Assembly (NCBI RefSeq): GCF_014635085.1
Contig: NZ_BMCH01000003.1
Span: forward strand, 124,001-188,000
Reading direction: 5' to 3'
Length of the DNA: 64,000 nt
DNA from: Asaia siamensis
GTDB lineage: Bacteria > Pseudomonadota > Alphaproteobacteria > Acetobacterales > Acetobacteraceae
The first letter of the stretch is position 1, and each line of letters begins with the position of its first letter. A program made the position numbers and the translations under genes. Positions 1-8,306 of this stretch are shown piece by piece. The notes beneath the pieces are model-generated. The model was not told where the DNA came from and ran no database searches. It saw nothing but the letters and a program-made list of their open reading frames with translations.

Positions 1-631
1 GACTATTGAATTCTGCCCTGGAAAGATAAATCGCTTTCCCTTCGCCAACGTCTTCACCGAATTCTTGGCCAATATTATTGCAAAACTTCGCGAAAGCTCG
101 ATGGGCAAAGTGGTTTTCCTCAAATGAGGTGCCTGCAATCATAAGCGCTTTGACCCGGGTCGGTCTTTCGAAGACAACAAAATCATCCCGCTTGAGGCCG
201 AGAAAGGAGAAAAACTCAGCGAGCCAAGGTATGGCAAAAAGGAAGTCCACGGTCTTTTCAGCATGAACGAGTATCTTGAGACCTGCGTAGACCTGACGCC
301 CACACCAATACCGCGGGAGAGTTTCCGTAATGAAATGCCCATAGTGCGGAACAATATTGCCGCCGTAATAATAAAATGGCTCGGGAGACAAGGGGTAGCC
401 GGGCGATGGACTTATGCAAGAACTCTCAGACTGACCAAGCGCATAGTTCGGCCAGCCTCTTCGGGGACCAGCACTTTGAATCATCCGACCGTACGGATCG
501 TAAATTCCATAGTGCGAGTCATAATGACCCGGTATTCGAGGAATATATAGAACATCACGAAAGGTATCTACGTGCGGATCATTCTCAAAAATCTTCAGAC
601 CATGATCTACGCAATGAGATTCGAAAATCAT
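1..631 (-). CDS. GT61 (DUF563)-type glycosyltransferase, N-terminal part, cut by left edge
   Basis: The frame stays open from an ATG at 631 to the window edge, giving about 210 residues of an incomplete protein. The stretch GGNIVPHYGHFITETLPRYW is the hallmark of the glycosyltransferase 61/DUF563 family (an H-x-G-H-F-x-T-E-x-L-x-R-x-W core), which transfers sugars in polysaccharide or glycoprotein assembly, usually in the cytoplasm. The C-terminal half of the catalytic domain lies outside the window. An in-frame GTG at 649 preceded by AAAGG is an alternative start. The upstream DNA is very AT-rich (about 660-720), unlike the GC-rich neighbours, which may mean a strong promoter or acquired DNA. 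The family call is fairly sure; the sugar substrate cannot be told. Confidence 0.75.
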   Translation of the reverse strand, partial: MIFESHCVDHGLKIFENDPHVDTFRDVLYIPRIPGHYDSHYGIYDPYGRMIQSAGPRRGWPNYALGQSESSCISPSPGYPLSPEPFYYYGGNIVPHYGHFITETLPRYWCGRQVYAGLKILVHAEKTVDFLFAIPWLAEFFSFLGLKRDDFVVFERPTRVKALMIAGTSFEENHFAHRAFAKFCNNIGQEFGEDVGEGKAIYLSRAEFNS

Positions 632-649
632 AGCAAAACCCGACCCCAC

Positions 650-1039
650 AATTACCTTTAATGATCAATAAAATATAAGATATATTTGTCAATTATTTTA
701 TTTATATAATAAATATCTTTGACAGCCTGTTGCGTGGGATAATTTCATCTCATAATGACGCGCATACTCCATCGGGTCGCAGAGTATTGCTCAACAAAAA
801 CTGGGGAAATCTTACCGCCATCAGCTCCGGACAGCACAGGGCTTCCATTGTCCAAGCCCCGCTATAGAGAGCATGACATGTGCCTGCACCTGTACCTTTA
901 CGGATATCAAAGCATGACCCGGTAAGCCTGCCGCTTTTGCACTCATGGCGGGACGTCTGGGCGAATTACCCGATAAATTCTTTCGGTTCAGGGGCTCATG
1001 ACATGGGCTATAAAGGTCGTGCCAGGCCGGAGGAAAGCC
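650..1039. other. Intergenic region, AT-rich left half
   Basis: About 390 bases between the divergent GT61 gene and the MTHFR-like gene. The first 70 bases are strongly AT-rich and probably hold the leftward promoter. The rest is GC-balanced with no convincing ORF or hairpin terminator. A clear ribosome binding site, GGAGGAAA at 1029-1036, belongs to the next gene. Confidence 0.5.
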
Positions 1040-1891
1040 ATGACGACATCATTGACTGACCTACAGGCCTCAGTGGCGCTGCTTCACGGCTATTCGCTGG
1101 AAATCACCGCGAAAGAGCTGTCCGCCGCCCATGACATTGCGTCGGCCCTTCCACCGTCAACCCTGATGATGGTGCCTCATCTGGCGAAAACCCCGGATCA
1201 GTCGCGTATGGCCGCTGCCTGCGCCATCAGACAGCTGGGGCTGAGCCCTGTGCCCCATTTTTCGGCGCGGCGCATCGCCTCAGAAGAAAGCTGCGCGCAC
1301 TTTCTGGCGCAATTGGTGGCGGAGGCCGGGGTCGATCACTGTTTTGTCGTGGCGGGCGATCCAGCAGTGCCTGCCGGTCCCTTTGCCGATAGCGCGACCC
1401 TGATCGGGACAGGCCTGTTCGAACGCGCCGGTATCAAAGTTCTTGGCGTTGCAGGCTACCCCGAGGGTCATAAACATATGGCGCCTGCCGAGGCATGGCA
1501 TGTTCTCGAGGCCAAGTGCCGGGATATCGCGGCACGGGGCATGCAGCCCGAAATCGTGACTCAGTTCTGTTTCGATGCGCCGACCATACTCACTTGGCTT
1601 GCCGCCCTCAGAACACGCGGGATCGATTGCCCGGTCAGGCTTGGCATTCCCGGCCCGGCCACGATTGCGTCGCTTCTGCGCTTTGCCGCAAGTTGCGGGG
1701 TGGGCGCCTCGGCATTCGTGCTGGCTCATTATGGCATTTCCGCCAGCAAGCTCCTCTCAAGCGCCGGGCCGAACAGGCTTGTCGACGATCTGGCAGAGGG
1801 GCTTGGCGACGCGCATGGCAGGGTGAGCCTGCATTTCCATCCTTTCGGTGGCCTTGCGCGCCTGATCGACTGGCTCGAACAGTATCGCTGA
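1040..1891 (+). CDS. Methylenetetrahydrofolate reductase (MetF-like) family protein
   Basis: 283 residues. Motifs typical of the MTHFR TIM barrel are visible in order: VAGDP-x-VPAGPF near residue 108, GYPEGHKHM near 145, TQFCFD near 178 and R-x-GIPGPA near 204. The family uses FAD to interconvert methylene- and methyl-tetrahydrofolate in one-carbon and methionine metabolism, but this protein resembles the divergent MetF-like branch, so the exact reaction is inferred. The ATG at 1040 is chosen because GGAGGAAA sits a few bases upstream; an ATG at 998 lacks such a site. The gene lies 141 bases ahead of glyQ in the same direction and may or may not be co-transcribed with it. Confidence 0.8.
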   Translation: MTTSLTDLQASVALLHGYSLEITAKELSAAHDIASALPPSTLMMVPHLAKTPDQSRMAAACAIRQLGLSPVPHFSARRIASEESCAHFLAQLVAEAGVDHCFVVAGDPAVPAGPFADSATLIGTGLFERAGIKVLGVAGYPEGHKHMAPAEAWHVLEAKCRDIAARGMQPEIVTQFCFDAPTILTWLAALRTRGIDCPVRLGIPGPATIASLLRFAASCGVGASAFVLAHYGISASKLLSSAGPNRLVDDLAEGLGDAHGRVSLHFHPFGGLARLIDWLEQYR

Positions 1892-2032
1892 ATAAAACGC
1901 CTCCTTGCGGTTTTGTCTGCACCCGCTCCCGGAGGAAGCTGCGCAGACAAAGCGCGGCAAATGACCCGAGATTGGCTTGTTCCCCTCATCAGGCTAGAAC
2001 GGATCGACTGAACAAGACCGGAGCCTCGATCC

Positions 2033-2920
2033 TTGACCCCCTTGCCCGAAAACGGCGGACGCCTCCTTTCCTTTCAGGATCTGATCCTGCGCCTGCATCA
2101 GTTCTGGTCGGCACAGGGCTGCGCCCTGCTCCAGCCCTATGATACCGAACTGGGTGCGGGTACGCTCTCGCCGCATACGACGCTGCGGGCATTGGGGCGC
2201 AAGCCGTGGAAGGCCGCCTATGTGCAGCCCTGCCGCCGGCCGTCAGACGGGCGCTATGGTGAAAACCCGAACCGGCTCCAGCATTATTACCAGTATCAGG
2301 TGCTGCTCAAGCCGACACCCGAAGACAGCCAGCGCCTGCTGCTCGACAGCTATCGTGCCATCGGCATCGACCCAGAAAAGCACGATATCCGCTTTGTGGA
2401 AGACGACTGGGAAAACCCGACAATCGGCGCCTGGGGGCTGGGCTGGGAAGTCTGGTGTGACGGCATGGAAGTCACGCAGTTCACCTATTTCCAGCAGGTT
2501 GGCGGCATTCCGACTGTCGTTCCCTCGACCGAACTGACCTACGGGCTTGAGCGTCTGGCCATGTATGTGCAGGGCGTCGAGAATGTCTATGATCTCGACT
2601 TCAACGGTCAGGGTCTGAAATACGGCGATGTCTTCCTGCGCGCCGAGCAGGATTATTCGCGCCATAATTTTGAGCTGGCCGATACCGAAATGCTGATGCG
2701 CCATTTCCGCGACGCCGAAGCGGAGTCCGTGCGTCTGGCAGAAGCTGGCGTGGCCCAGCCCGCCTATGACCAGTGCGTCAAGGCCAGCCATCTGTTCAAC
2801 CTGCTCGACTCACGCGGTGTCATTTCGGTGTCCGAGCGCGCCTCCTATATCGGGCGCGTGCGCAATCTCGCAAAGCTCTGCTGCGAAACCTGGCTTGCTG
2901 GCGACGAGGAGTCGAAATAA
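2033..2920 (+). CDS. glyQ: Glycine--tRNA ligase alpha subunit
   Basis: 295 residues, the usual length. The N-terminal part reads [14 protein letters not shown] and is followed by [42 protein letters not shown] and FTYFQQVGG, all diagnostic of the alpha chain of the tetrameric (alpha2beta2) class II bacterial glycyl-tRNA synthetase, which holds the catalytic site for charging tRNA-Gly. The only start codon after the upstream in-frame stop (TGA at 2009) is TTG at 2033, with GGAG about nine bases before it, so an unusual TTG start is required. The stop codon overlaps the start of glyS by one base (TAATG), indicating translational coupling that would favour equal subunit production. Confidence 0.97.
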   Translation: MTPLPENGGRLLSFQDLILRLHQFWSAQGCALLQPYDTELGAGTLSPHTTLRALGRKPWKAAYVQPCRRPSDGRYGENPNRLQHYYQYQVLLKPTPEDSQRLLLDSYRAIGIDPEKHDIRFVEDDWENPTIGAWGLGWEVWCDGMEVTQFTYFQQVGGIPTVVPSTELTYGLERLAMYVQGVENVYDLDFNGQGLKYGDVFLRAEQDYSRHNFELADTEMLMRHFRDAEAESVRLAEAGVAQPAYDQCVKASHLFNLLDSRGVISVSERASYIGRVRNLAKLCCETWLAGDEESK

Positions 2921-4989
2921 TGGCCGAATTCCTTCTCGTTCTCGATTGCGAGGAAATTCCTGCCCGTATGCAGGAAAGCGCCGGTCAGGATCTGGCGCGT
3001 CTCGTTTCCGAGGCGCTGGCACCGCTTTCACCGCGCGATGTCACACCGTTCTGGGGCGCCAGACGGATCGGTGTCAGCCTGCAGATCGACGAACAGATCG
3101 CAGAATCCACCCAGTCGGAACGTGGCCCCCGTGAGAGCGCGCCCGAACAGGCACTCGCCGGATTCCTGCGCAAGCATGGCGCCGAACGCGACGCTCTGGT
3201 TCTGGAAAACGGTTTCTGGGTGCTCAACCGCACCCTGCCTGCCATCGGTGCCGCACAGCAGATTGCCGAGACCATTCCGGCTTTGCTCTGGCGCTTTCCC
3301 TGGCCGAAATCCATGCGCTGGGGCCATGGCAGCGCCTTTACCTGGGTGCGTCCGCTGCGCCGCGTGATCTGCCTGCTGGACGGTGCGCTCGTGCCGTTCA
3401 GCCTGGCGACCGAAAATGACGATGCCCATGGTCTGGTGGCAGGCGCGCAGACCGTTGGCCATCGCTTCATGGCGCCTGAACCCTTTGCCGTGACGTCGTT
3501 CAAACAGCTCAGAGACGAGCTGTTTGCGCGCAAGATCGTGCTTGACCCCGCACAGCGCCTGTCGATCATCCGCGACGGGTTGCAGGCCCAGGCAGACAAG
3601 GCCGGTCTGACACTCGTGCAGGATGACAAGCTGGTTGAGGAAGTTTCGGGTCTGGCCGAATGGCCGGTCGCGCTCCTAGGCCGTATCGACGACGCCTATA
3701 TGGATCTGCCGCCTGAAGTGATGCAGGTGTCGATGCGCATCAACCAGCGCTATTTCGCCCTGCGCAATGCAGACGGCAAGGCAGCCCCGCATTTCGCTTT
3801 CATCGCGAATATGGATTTTGCCGATGGCGGCGCCCTGACGATCGCCGGTAATGAGCGCGTGCTGCGCGCCCGCTTTGCCGATGCCCGCCATTTCTGGGAT
3901 CTCGACCGCAAGACGAAACTGGCCGAACGCGTGGCCGCGCTGGATGGGGTGACCTTCCATGCAAGGCTTGGCAGCCAGGGCGCGCGCGTGCAGCGTATCG
4001 TGGCGCTGGCCGGTATCGTCGCTCAGGCGATGGGGCTGGATGAAACGGCGCAGAAGCAGGCGCAGCGCGCGGCCCTTCTGGCAAAAGCCGATCTGACGAC
4101 TGGCATGGTCGGCGAATTCCCCGAATTGCAGGGTGTGATGGGCGGCTATTACGCCCGTCATGACAATGAGGGCGATGCGGTTTCCGACGCTGTGGCCGAG
4201 CATTACATGCCACGCGGCCTGAATGACGACACACCCCGCGCGCCCGTCTCCATTGCTGTGGCGCTGGCCGATCGTCTCGATCTGCTGACGGCCTTTTTTG
4301 CCATGGGTGAAACGCCAAGTGGTTCGGGCGATCCCTATGCGCTGCGACGCGCCGCACTCGGCATTATTCGCATCATTCGCGATAACGGACTGCGCCTCGA
4401 CCTGACGACGCTCATCGCCCAGGCCGCACAGAACCTGCCTGAAGGGCTGCGCGACGGTGGCGAACTCGAAAGCCTGCCCGGCTTTCTGACCGAACGTCTG
4501 CGTGTGCAGCTGCGCAGCGAAGGTGAGCGTTACGACGTGCTGGCCGCTGTTCTGGCCGGTGGTCTCGATGGCGATCTGGTGCGGCTGCTTGCCCGTACCG
4601 CAGCCTTGGCGGAAATGGTCGGCACTGATGACGGGCGCAATCTGCTCGCAGCGGGCAAGCGCGCGGCCAATATCCTGCGCATCGAAAACCGCAAGGACGG
4701 CCCGCATCAGGGCGCGCCCGACAACGCGCTTTACGTGCAGGATGAGGAACGCGCTCTGGGCGAGGCGCTGGCCTCTGCACAGACAGCGATTCATACGGCT
4801 CTTGAGCAGGAGCGTTTTGCGGAGGCCATGATCGCGGCAGCGTCCCTGCGCCCCGTGCTCGATCGCTTCTTCGAGGTCGTGACGGTCAATGACCCCGAGC
4901 CTGCCCGTCGTCTGAACCGCCTGCGCCTGCTGGCGCAGATTGGCGAAACCCTGACTGAAATTGCCGATTTCAGCCAGATCGAAGGCTGA
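2920..4989 (+). CDS. glyS: Glycine--tRNA ligase beta subunit
   Basis: 689 residues. It begins [18 protein letters not shown], the standard GlyS N-terminus, and contains RFPWPKSMRWG and PSGSGDPYALRRAALGIIRI, conserved in this subunit, which binds tRNA and completes the alpha2beta2 enzyme. The frame is open further upstream, but the ATG at 2920 overlapping the glyQ stop and preceded by GAGGAG at 2906-2911 is clearly the start. glyQ and glyS form a two-gene operon in the normal order. Nothing appears broken. Confidence 0.97.
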   Translation: MAEFLLVLDCEEIPARMQESAGQDLARLVSEALAPLSPRDVTPFWGARRIGVSLQIDEQIAESTQSERGPRESAPEQALAGFLRKHGAERDALVLENGFWVLNRTLPAIGAAQQIAETIPALLWRFPWPKSMRWGHGSAFTWVRPLRRVICLLDGALVPFSLATENDDAHGLVAGAQTVGHRFMAPEPFAVTSFKQLRDELFARKIVLDPAQRLSIIRDGLQAQADKAGLTLVQDDKLVEEVSGLAEWPVALLGRIDDAYMDLPPEVMQVSMRINQRYFALRNADGKAAPHFAFIANMDFADGGALTIAGNERVLRARFADARHFWDLDRKTKLAERVAALDGVTFHARLGSQGARVQRIVALAGIVAQAMGLDETAQKQAQRAALLAKADLTTGMVGEFPELQGVMGGYYARHDNEGDAVSDAVAEHYMPRGLNDDTPRAPVSIAVALADRLDLLTAFFAMGETPSGSGDPYALRRAALGIIRIIRDNGLRLDLTTLIAQAAQNLPEGLRDGGELESLPGFLTERLRVQLRSEGERYDVLAAVLAGGLDGDLVRLLARTAALAEMVGTDDGRNLLAAGKRAANILRIENRKDGPHQGAPDNALYVQDEERALGEALASAQTAIHTALEQERFAEAMIAAASLRPVLDRFFEVVTVNDPEPARRLNRLRLLAQIGETLTEIADFSQIEG

Positions 4990-4992
4990 GCG

Positions 4993-5394
4993 TTACCGCC
5001 CCACCGTTTCACCCGGTGGGGCAAGGCCGTGTCCTACCAGACTGGCGTTTTGATAGGCCGGTCCAAAAACCCCTATGGCCGCGCCCGTCACGGGATCATG
5101 GCCGGGGGTGCCTTCCCCGATGGGAAGGAATTGTTTCACGAAATCGACGGCTTTACCCGCGGTGGTGCGCCTTATCGGCGGGGCTGCCATGGCACGGGGC
5201 AATGGTGAGGGTTCCCACTGGGCCGCCCCTGCCCCCGACGGCGATCCCCTCGACGCCGGAGAGACAGTCGTTGGCACCTCGACATGAAACGGCAAGACGG
5301 TGGAAAAACCACGCGCCACGCACAAAGTGCTGCTGGCTGGCATACCGCCGAGCGTTACGGTCACAAGTGTCAGGCACAGGTTCTTGTTCCTCAT
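4993..5394 (-). CDS. Hypothetical small secreted protein
   Basis: 133 residues converging on glyS. The N-terminus MRNKNLCLTLVTVTLGG followed by small residues resembles a signal peptide, and the rest is rich in Pro, Gly and Ser (segments such as SPASRGSPSGAGAAQWE), so an exported low-complexity protein is likely. The ATG at 5394 is preceded on its strand by AAAAGGG at a suitable distance. The C-terminal end overlaps a 9-bp perfect hairpin at 4998-5022. No family is recognised; the alternative is that this is a chance ORF in a spacer between glyS and the LysR gene. Confidence 0.5.
   Translation of the reverse strand: MRNKNLCLTLVTVTLGGMPASSTLCVARGFSTVLPFHVEVPTTVSPASRGSPSGAGAAQWEPSPLPRAMAAPPIRRTTAGKAVDFVKQFLPIGEGTPGHDPVTGAAIGVFGPAYQNASLVGHGLAPPGETVGR
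4998..5022. terminator. Perfect hairpin just after glyS
   Basis: GCCCCACCG at 4998-5006 pairs with CGGTGGGGC at 5014-5022 (9 bp, 7-base loop), nine bases after the glyS stop. There is no following T run, so it is a possible weak terminator or RNA 3'-end stabiliser for glyQS. Confidence 0.45.
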
Positions 5395-5485
5395 TTCGGG
5401 ACCCTTTTCTGCCAGAAGCGTGATTAAGCCGTTTCTCTGGAGCCCGACGCAACCGGAAAGAGCGAAAGGCGGCGGACTCGTCTCG

Positions 5486-6424
5486 TCAGGACCCCACCGA
5501 AAGAGCCTTCCCTCTCTTCTCCGCGCGTGTTGAAAATCGTGTTCTGAGATCATCGAGCAGCCAGCTGCCTGCGCGACCCAGCGCGCGATCGCGCATGGTC
5601 GCCGCAAAGATACGCCTTGGGGCCGGGGCATCGGGGTCATCATCGACGATTTCGAGCCTGACCAGCCTGCCATCGCGCAGAGGGGCCTCGACGAGATAAT
5701 CGGGCATACGACACCAGCCGAGCCCACCCAGAAGAAAATCGAAGCGTCGGCCCAGTTCGACAAAGCGCCAGCGTCTGGGGCTCAGAACCCCGTAATGGGG
5801 GCCACCGGGCGCGGAGGGATCAGACAGAACAAGTTGAACATGCTCTGCCAGATCGGCCCGTGTCACAGCCCGGTTCAGACGAGCCAGTTCATGATCAGCA
5901 GACACGACGGGCACCAGCACAACATCGCAGACCGGCACGGCAATCAGATCCTCAGGCACGCCGAACAACAGCACACAGAGCGCCAGCGAGGCATCGCCCT
6001 GACGCAGACGCCGCTCGGCGCCGCCCAGCCCCTCGGTCGAAAAGCTGACGGGCAAATGGGGAAACTGCTCTTCGAGGGCATGCAGGCTTTCGATGAAGGC
6101 CCCGGTCGGCACGAGGGGGTCGATGGCAACGGCAAGTTCCGGCTCCACCCCTTCCCTGATTGCTGCAGCAAGCGCCTCGAACTGGGCAGCACCGGACAGG
6201 ACGCGACGCGCCTGCGCCACCAGAACCCGCCCCATTCCGGTCAGAACGGGCCGATGGCCCGACCGGTCGAACACGACAACACCCTGTGTCGCTTCAAGCG
6301 TGGCAACGGCCTGGCTTATAGCAGATTGTGCCCGTTTGAGCCTGCGACCGGCAGCCGAGAAACTGCCTGTCTCGTCGATCGTGACCAGCACACGCAGCTG
6401 GTCAAGGGAAAGCGTTCCCAGCAT
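5486..6424 (-). CDS. LysR-type transcriptional regulator
   Basis: 312 residues. The N-terminal winged helix-turn-helix is clear (LSLDQLRVLVTIDETGSFSA, then KRAQSAISQAVATLE, residues about 5-65), followed by a type 2 periplasmic-binding-like effector domain. It is transcribed away from the DODA-type dioxygenase at 6501 with a 76-bp shared promoter region containing TCACT-GAT-AGTGA (6461-6473), which fits the LysR T-N11-A rule. By family habit the regulator probably activates the divergent dioxygenase gene in response to a small ligand and represses itself. The ligand is unknown. Confidence 0.92.
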   Translation of the reverse strand: MLGTLSLDQLRVLVTIDETGSFSAAGRRLKRAQSAISQAVATLEATQGVVVFDRSGHRPVLTGMGRVLVAQARRVLSGAAQFEALAAAIREGVEPELAVAIDPLVPTGAFIESLHALEEQFPHLPVSFSTEGLGGAERRLRQGDASLALCVLLFGVPEDLIAVPVCDVVLVPVVSADHELARLNRAVTRADLAEHVQLVLSDPSAPGGPHYGVLSPRRWRFVELGRRFDFLLGGLGWCRMPDYLVEAPLRDGRLVRLEIVDDDPDAPAPRRIFAATMRDRALGRAGSWLLDDLRTRFSTRAEKRGKALSVGS

Positions 6425-6460
6425 CCATCACCCCACACGATAGAATCGATCGGTTTTTTA

Positions 6461-6473
6461 TCACTGATAGTGA
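6461..6473. promoter_or_regulatory. Inverted repeat in LysR/dioxygenase intergenic region
   Basis: TCACT and AGTGA arms separated by GAT form a perfect 13-base dyad between the two divergent genes, 28 bases before the dioxygenase ATG. Its form matches a LysR-type box, so it is the best candidate binding site for the adjacent regulator. Binding is inferred from position and symmetry only. Confidence 0.5.
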
Positions 6474-6500
6474 GAGAGCAGACAGGATAGGCTTGCCCTC

Positions 6501-7292
6501 ATGCAACCCAGTTTCTTCATCAATCACGGCGGTGGCCCGTGCTTCTTTCTCGAACCCGGCCCCATGCGCCGCGCCTGGGCTCCGCTGGAAGACTATCTCA
6601 CAGGCTTTGCTGCCAGATTACCGAAGCGACCGGATGCGCTGGTGGTGATTTCGGGCCATTGGGAAGACAAGGTGCCACGCATTCATTTCGGCGGGTCGCC
6701 ATCGCTGCTTTACGATTATGGCGGGTTTCCGCCTCACACCTATGCGCTGGAATGGCCCGCGCCGGGGAGCCCCATCCTTGCCGCTCGTATCGCAACCCTG
6801 CTCGACGATGCCGGTATCGAGACCGCACGCGAAACAGCACGCGGCTGGGATCACGGCGTGTTCGTGCCGCTCAAGATTGCCTTCCCCAACGCGGAGATCC
6901 CCGTGGTTCAGCTTTCGCTACGGCAGGATCTCGACCCAGGGGCACATCTCGCTCTTGGCCGCGCGTTGGCGCCGCTTAGAGCGGAGAATGTGCTGATTAT
7001 CGGCAGTGGCCAGTCCTATCACAATATTGGCGGCTTCTTCTCAGGCACAATGTTCGACCGGGCCGCGGAATCTTTTGATCGCTGGTTGCAGGCATCGATG
7101 AACGACCCGGCCACACGCGAGCAAGCATTGCGCGACTGGCGCCACGCCCCCGGTGCCTGCGCCGCCCATCCACGCGAAGAGCATCTTCTGCCACTGATGG
7201 TTGCCGCTGGCGCCGCGACAGGGGAAGCAGCCCATCTCGATTTCGCCGCAACCGTGCTCGGCAAACCGCTTTCGGGCTACCGCTTTGGATAA
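6501..7292 (+). CDS. DODA-type extradiol ring-opening dioxygenase (LigB/YgiD family)
   Basis: 263 residues, normal for the family. It opens MQPSFFINHGGGPCFF (metal-binding His and the HGGGPC motif), followed by VVISGHWE near residue 49, YDYGGFP near 73, GWDHGVFVPL near 114 and GSGQSYHN near 172, the conserved blocks of the LigB/DODA fold that binds a non-haem metal with two His and a Glu. Relatives cleave catechol rings such as that of DOPA; the natural substrate here is not known. A LysR gene is divergently transcribed immediately upstream, the common arrangement for this family. Start ATG at 6501 is preceded by AGGATAGG. Confidence 0.9.
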   Translation: MQPSFFINHGGGPCFFLEPGPMRRAWAPLEDYLTGFAARLPKRPDALVVISGHWEDKVPRIHFGGSPSLLYDYGGFPPHTYALEWPAPGSPILAARIATLLDDAGIETARETARGWDHGVFVPLKIAFPNAEIPVVQLSLRQDLDPGAHLALGRALAPLRAENVLIIGSGQSYHNIGGFFSGTMFDRAAESFDRWLQASMNDPATREQALRDWRHAPGACAAHPREEHLLPLMVAAGAATGEAAHLDFAATVLGKPLSGYRFG

Positions 7293-7496
7293 AACCAGCC
7301 TTCCATGACGGCTCTGGCGCCCTCACCTTGAGCGGGGCGGGCCATATCGCTCTGAGGCATCGACAACAGTGCGGTCTGGTTTTTACCGGGCGTCATTGTC
7401 GCTTATGATGACCGAGAGACGAATGGCGCCATCCGGAAGACGGGTAATGACGTTCCTCATCGTTTCAATTTGCTCCTGGACGCATTGGAAACGGTC

Positions 7497-8063
7497 ATGG
7501 CGAGATTTGCACTTATAATTCTGGCGTTCGTCCTGGTCGCTCTTGTCGCCGATATAGGCGTCATCTTTATCAACGGATTCAGCACGCCCTCTGAGGAGGC
7601 ATCCGTGGCAGTCATTCTTGGCAATAAGGTTTATGGCGATGGCACCCCCTCTCCCCGCCTTCAGGCGCGACTGGATGAAGGGGTGCTTCTTTATCAGACT
7701 GGGAAGATCAAACGGATCATTGTCAGTGGGGGTGTCGAGGAGAATGGTCTGAGCGAGGCTCAGGTCATGGCTGGCTATTTGTCGGCGCATGGCGTTCCAT
7801 CGGACGTAATTGCCATGGACGATACGGGACGCAACACGCATCTGTCCGCCGTAGCGCTATCGAAAATCTTCAGCCGAGAGACGCCCATCATCGTAGTAAG
7901 CCAATGGTTCCACATAGCGCGAACCAGATTGGCGATGCGTCAATGTCACTTCACCAAGATATCCGGTGCAGCACCGCATTATGTCGATGCCAGAGATATT
8001 TATTCTCTTTTGCGGGAAACACTCGCCCTACCCTATTACGCAGTCACCCATAAGGGCTGTTGA
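7497..8063 (+). CDS. YdcF family (DUF218) membrane-anchored protein
   Basis: 188 residues. One N-terminal membrane helix (LALIILAFVLVALVADIG-like segment, residues about 4-24) is followed by the DUF218/YdcF domain: VILGNKVYGDGTPSPRLQAR, IIVSGG, D-x-x-GRNT and VVSQWFHIARTRL. The family is found in envelope-related contexts (E. coli YdcF, SanA, ElyC); the biochemical role is unsettled. ATG at 7497 is preferred, with GGAAAC ahead, over a TTG at 7470. It stands alone, with about 200 bases on each side lacking other clear genes. Confidence 0.85.
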   Translation: MARFALIILAFVLVALVADIGVIFINGFSTPSEEASVAVILGNKVYGDGTPSPRLQARLDEGVLLYQTGKIKRIIVSGGVEENGLSEAQVMAGYLSAHGVPSDVIAMDDTGRNTHLSAVALSKIFSRETPIIVVSQWFHIARTRLAMRQCHFTKISGAAPHYVDARDIYSLLRETLALPYYAVTHKGC

Positions 8064-8137
8064 CGCCTCGAATTAAGCCGGAACGACATTTTCTCGATGA
8101 TTTTAGGCAGGCGTCAAACCACAAGCGGTCGCGGTGG

Positions 8138-8209
8138 ATGCTGGACGGCTACTCGATTCCCTCGCTGAGCGACCACATAGGGTACTATCGGTCAGCACAG
8201 GGCATCTAA
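8138..8209 (+). other. Possible gene remnant (C-terminal-like fragment)
   Basis: A short in-frame stretch reads MLDGYSIPSLSDHIGYYRSA and then QGI before a stop at 8207-8209. The reading frame is open further upstream to about 8070 without a start codon. Its composition is protein-like, so it may be the tail of a deleted gene. No family is recognised and it could be chance. Confidence 0.2.
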
Positions 8210-8236
8210 AAATCGAATTTTTCGAACGTTTCTGCC

Positions 8237-8259
8237 AAATCAATCAATTGGATTGATTT
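8237..8259. promoter_or_regulatory. Perfect 9-bp inverted repeat upstream of flavoprotein operon
   Basis: AAATCAATC (8237-8245) and GATTGATTT (8251-8259) are exact inverted arms around AATTG. The site sits 47 bases before the start of the flavoprotein-DUF202-LysR operon and is AT-rich in GC-rich surroundings. It contains a T-N11-A arrangement as expected of LysR boxes, so the LysR regulator encoded last in the operon is a reasonable candidate binder (inference). Confidence 0.55.
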
Positions 8260-8306
8260 GAAGCGCTGCCGGATACTCGGCCTTACAGAAAGCAGTGAGG
8301 CAGATC

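Noticed and set aside
1-640. Several short plus-strand frames at the left edge (for example 263-550).
   Set aside because: They are antisense to the glycosyltransferase frame, which has a recognisable family motif.
6461-6473. Similarity of the dyad to a tetracycline operator.
   Set aside because: Only the inner bases agree, there is no TetR-family gene, and a LysR gene is adjacent, so a LysR box is the simpler reading.
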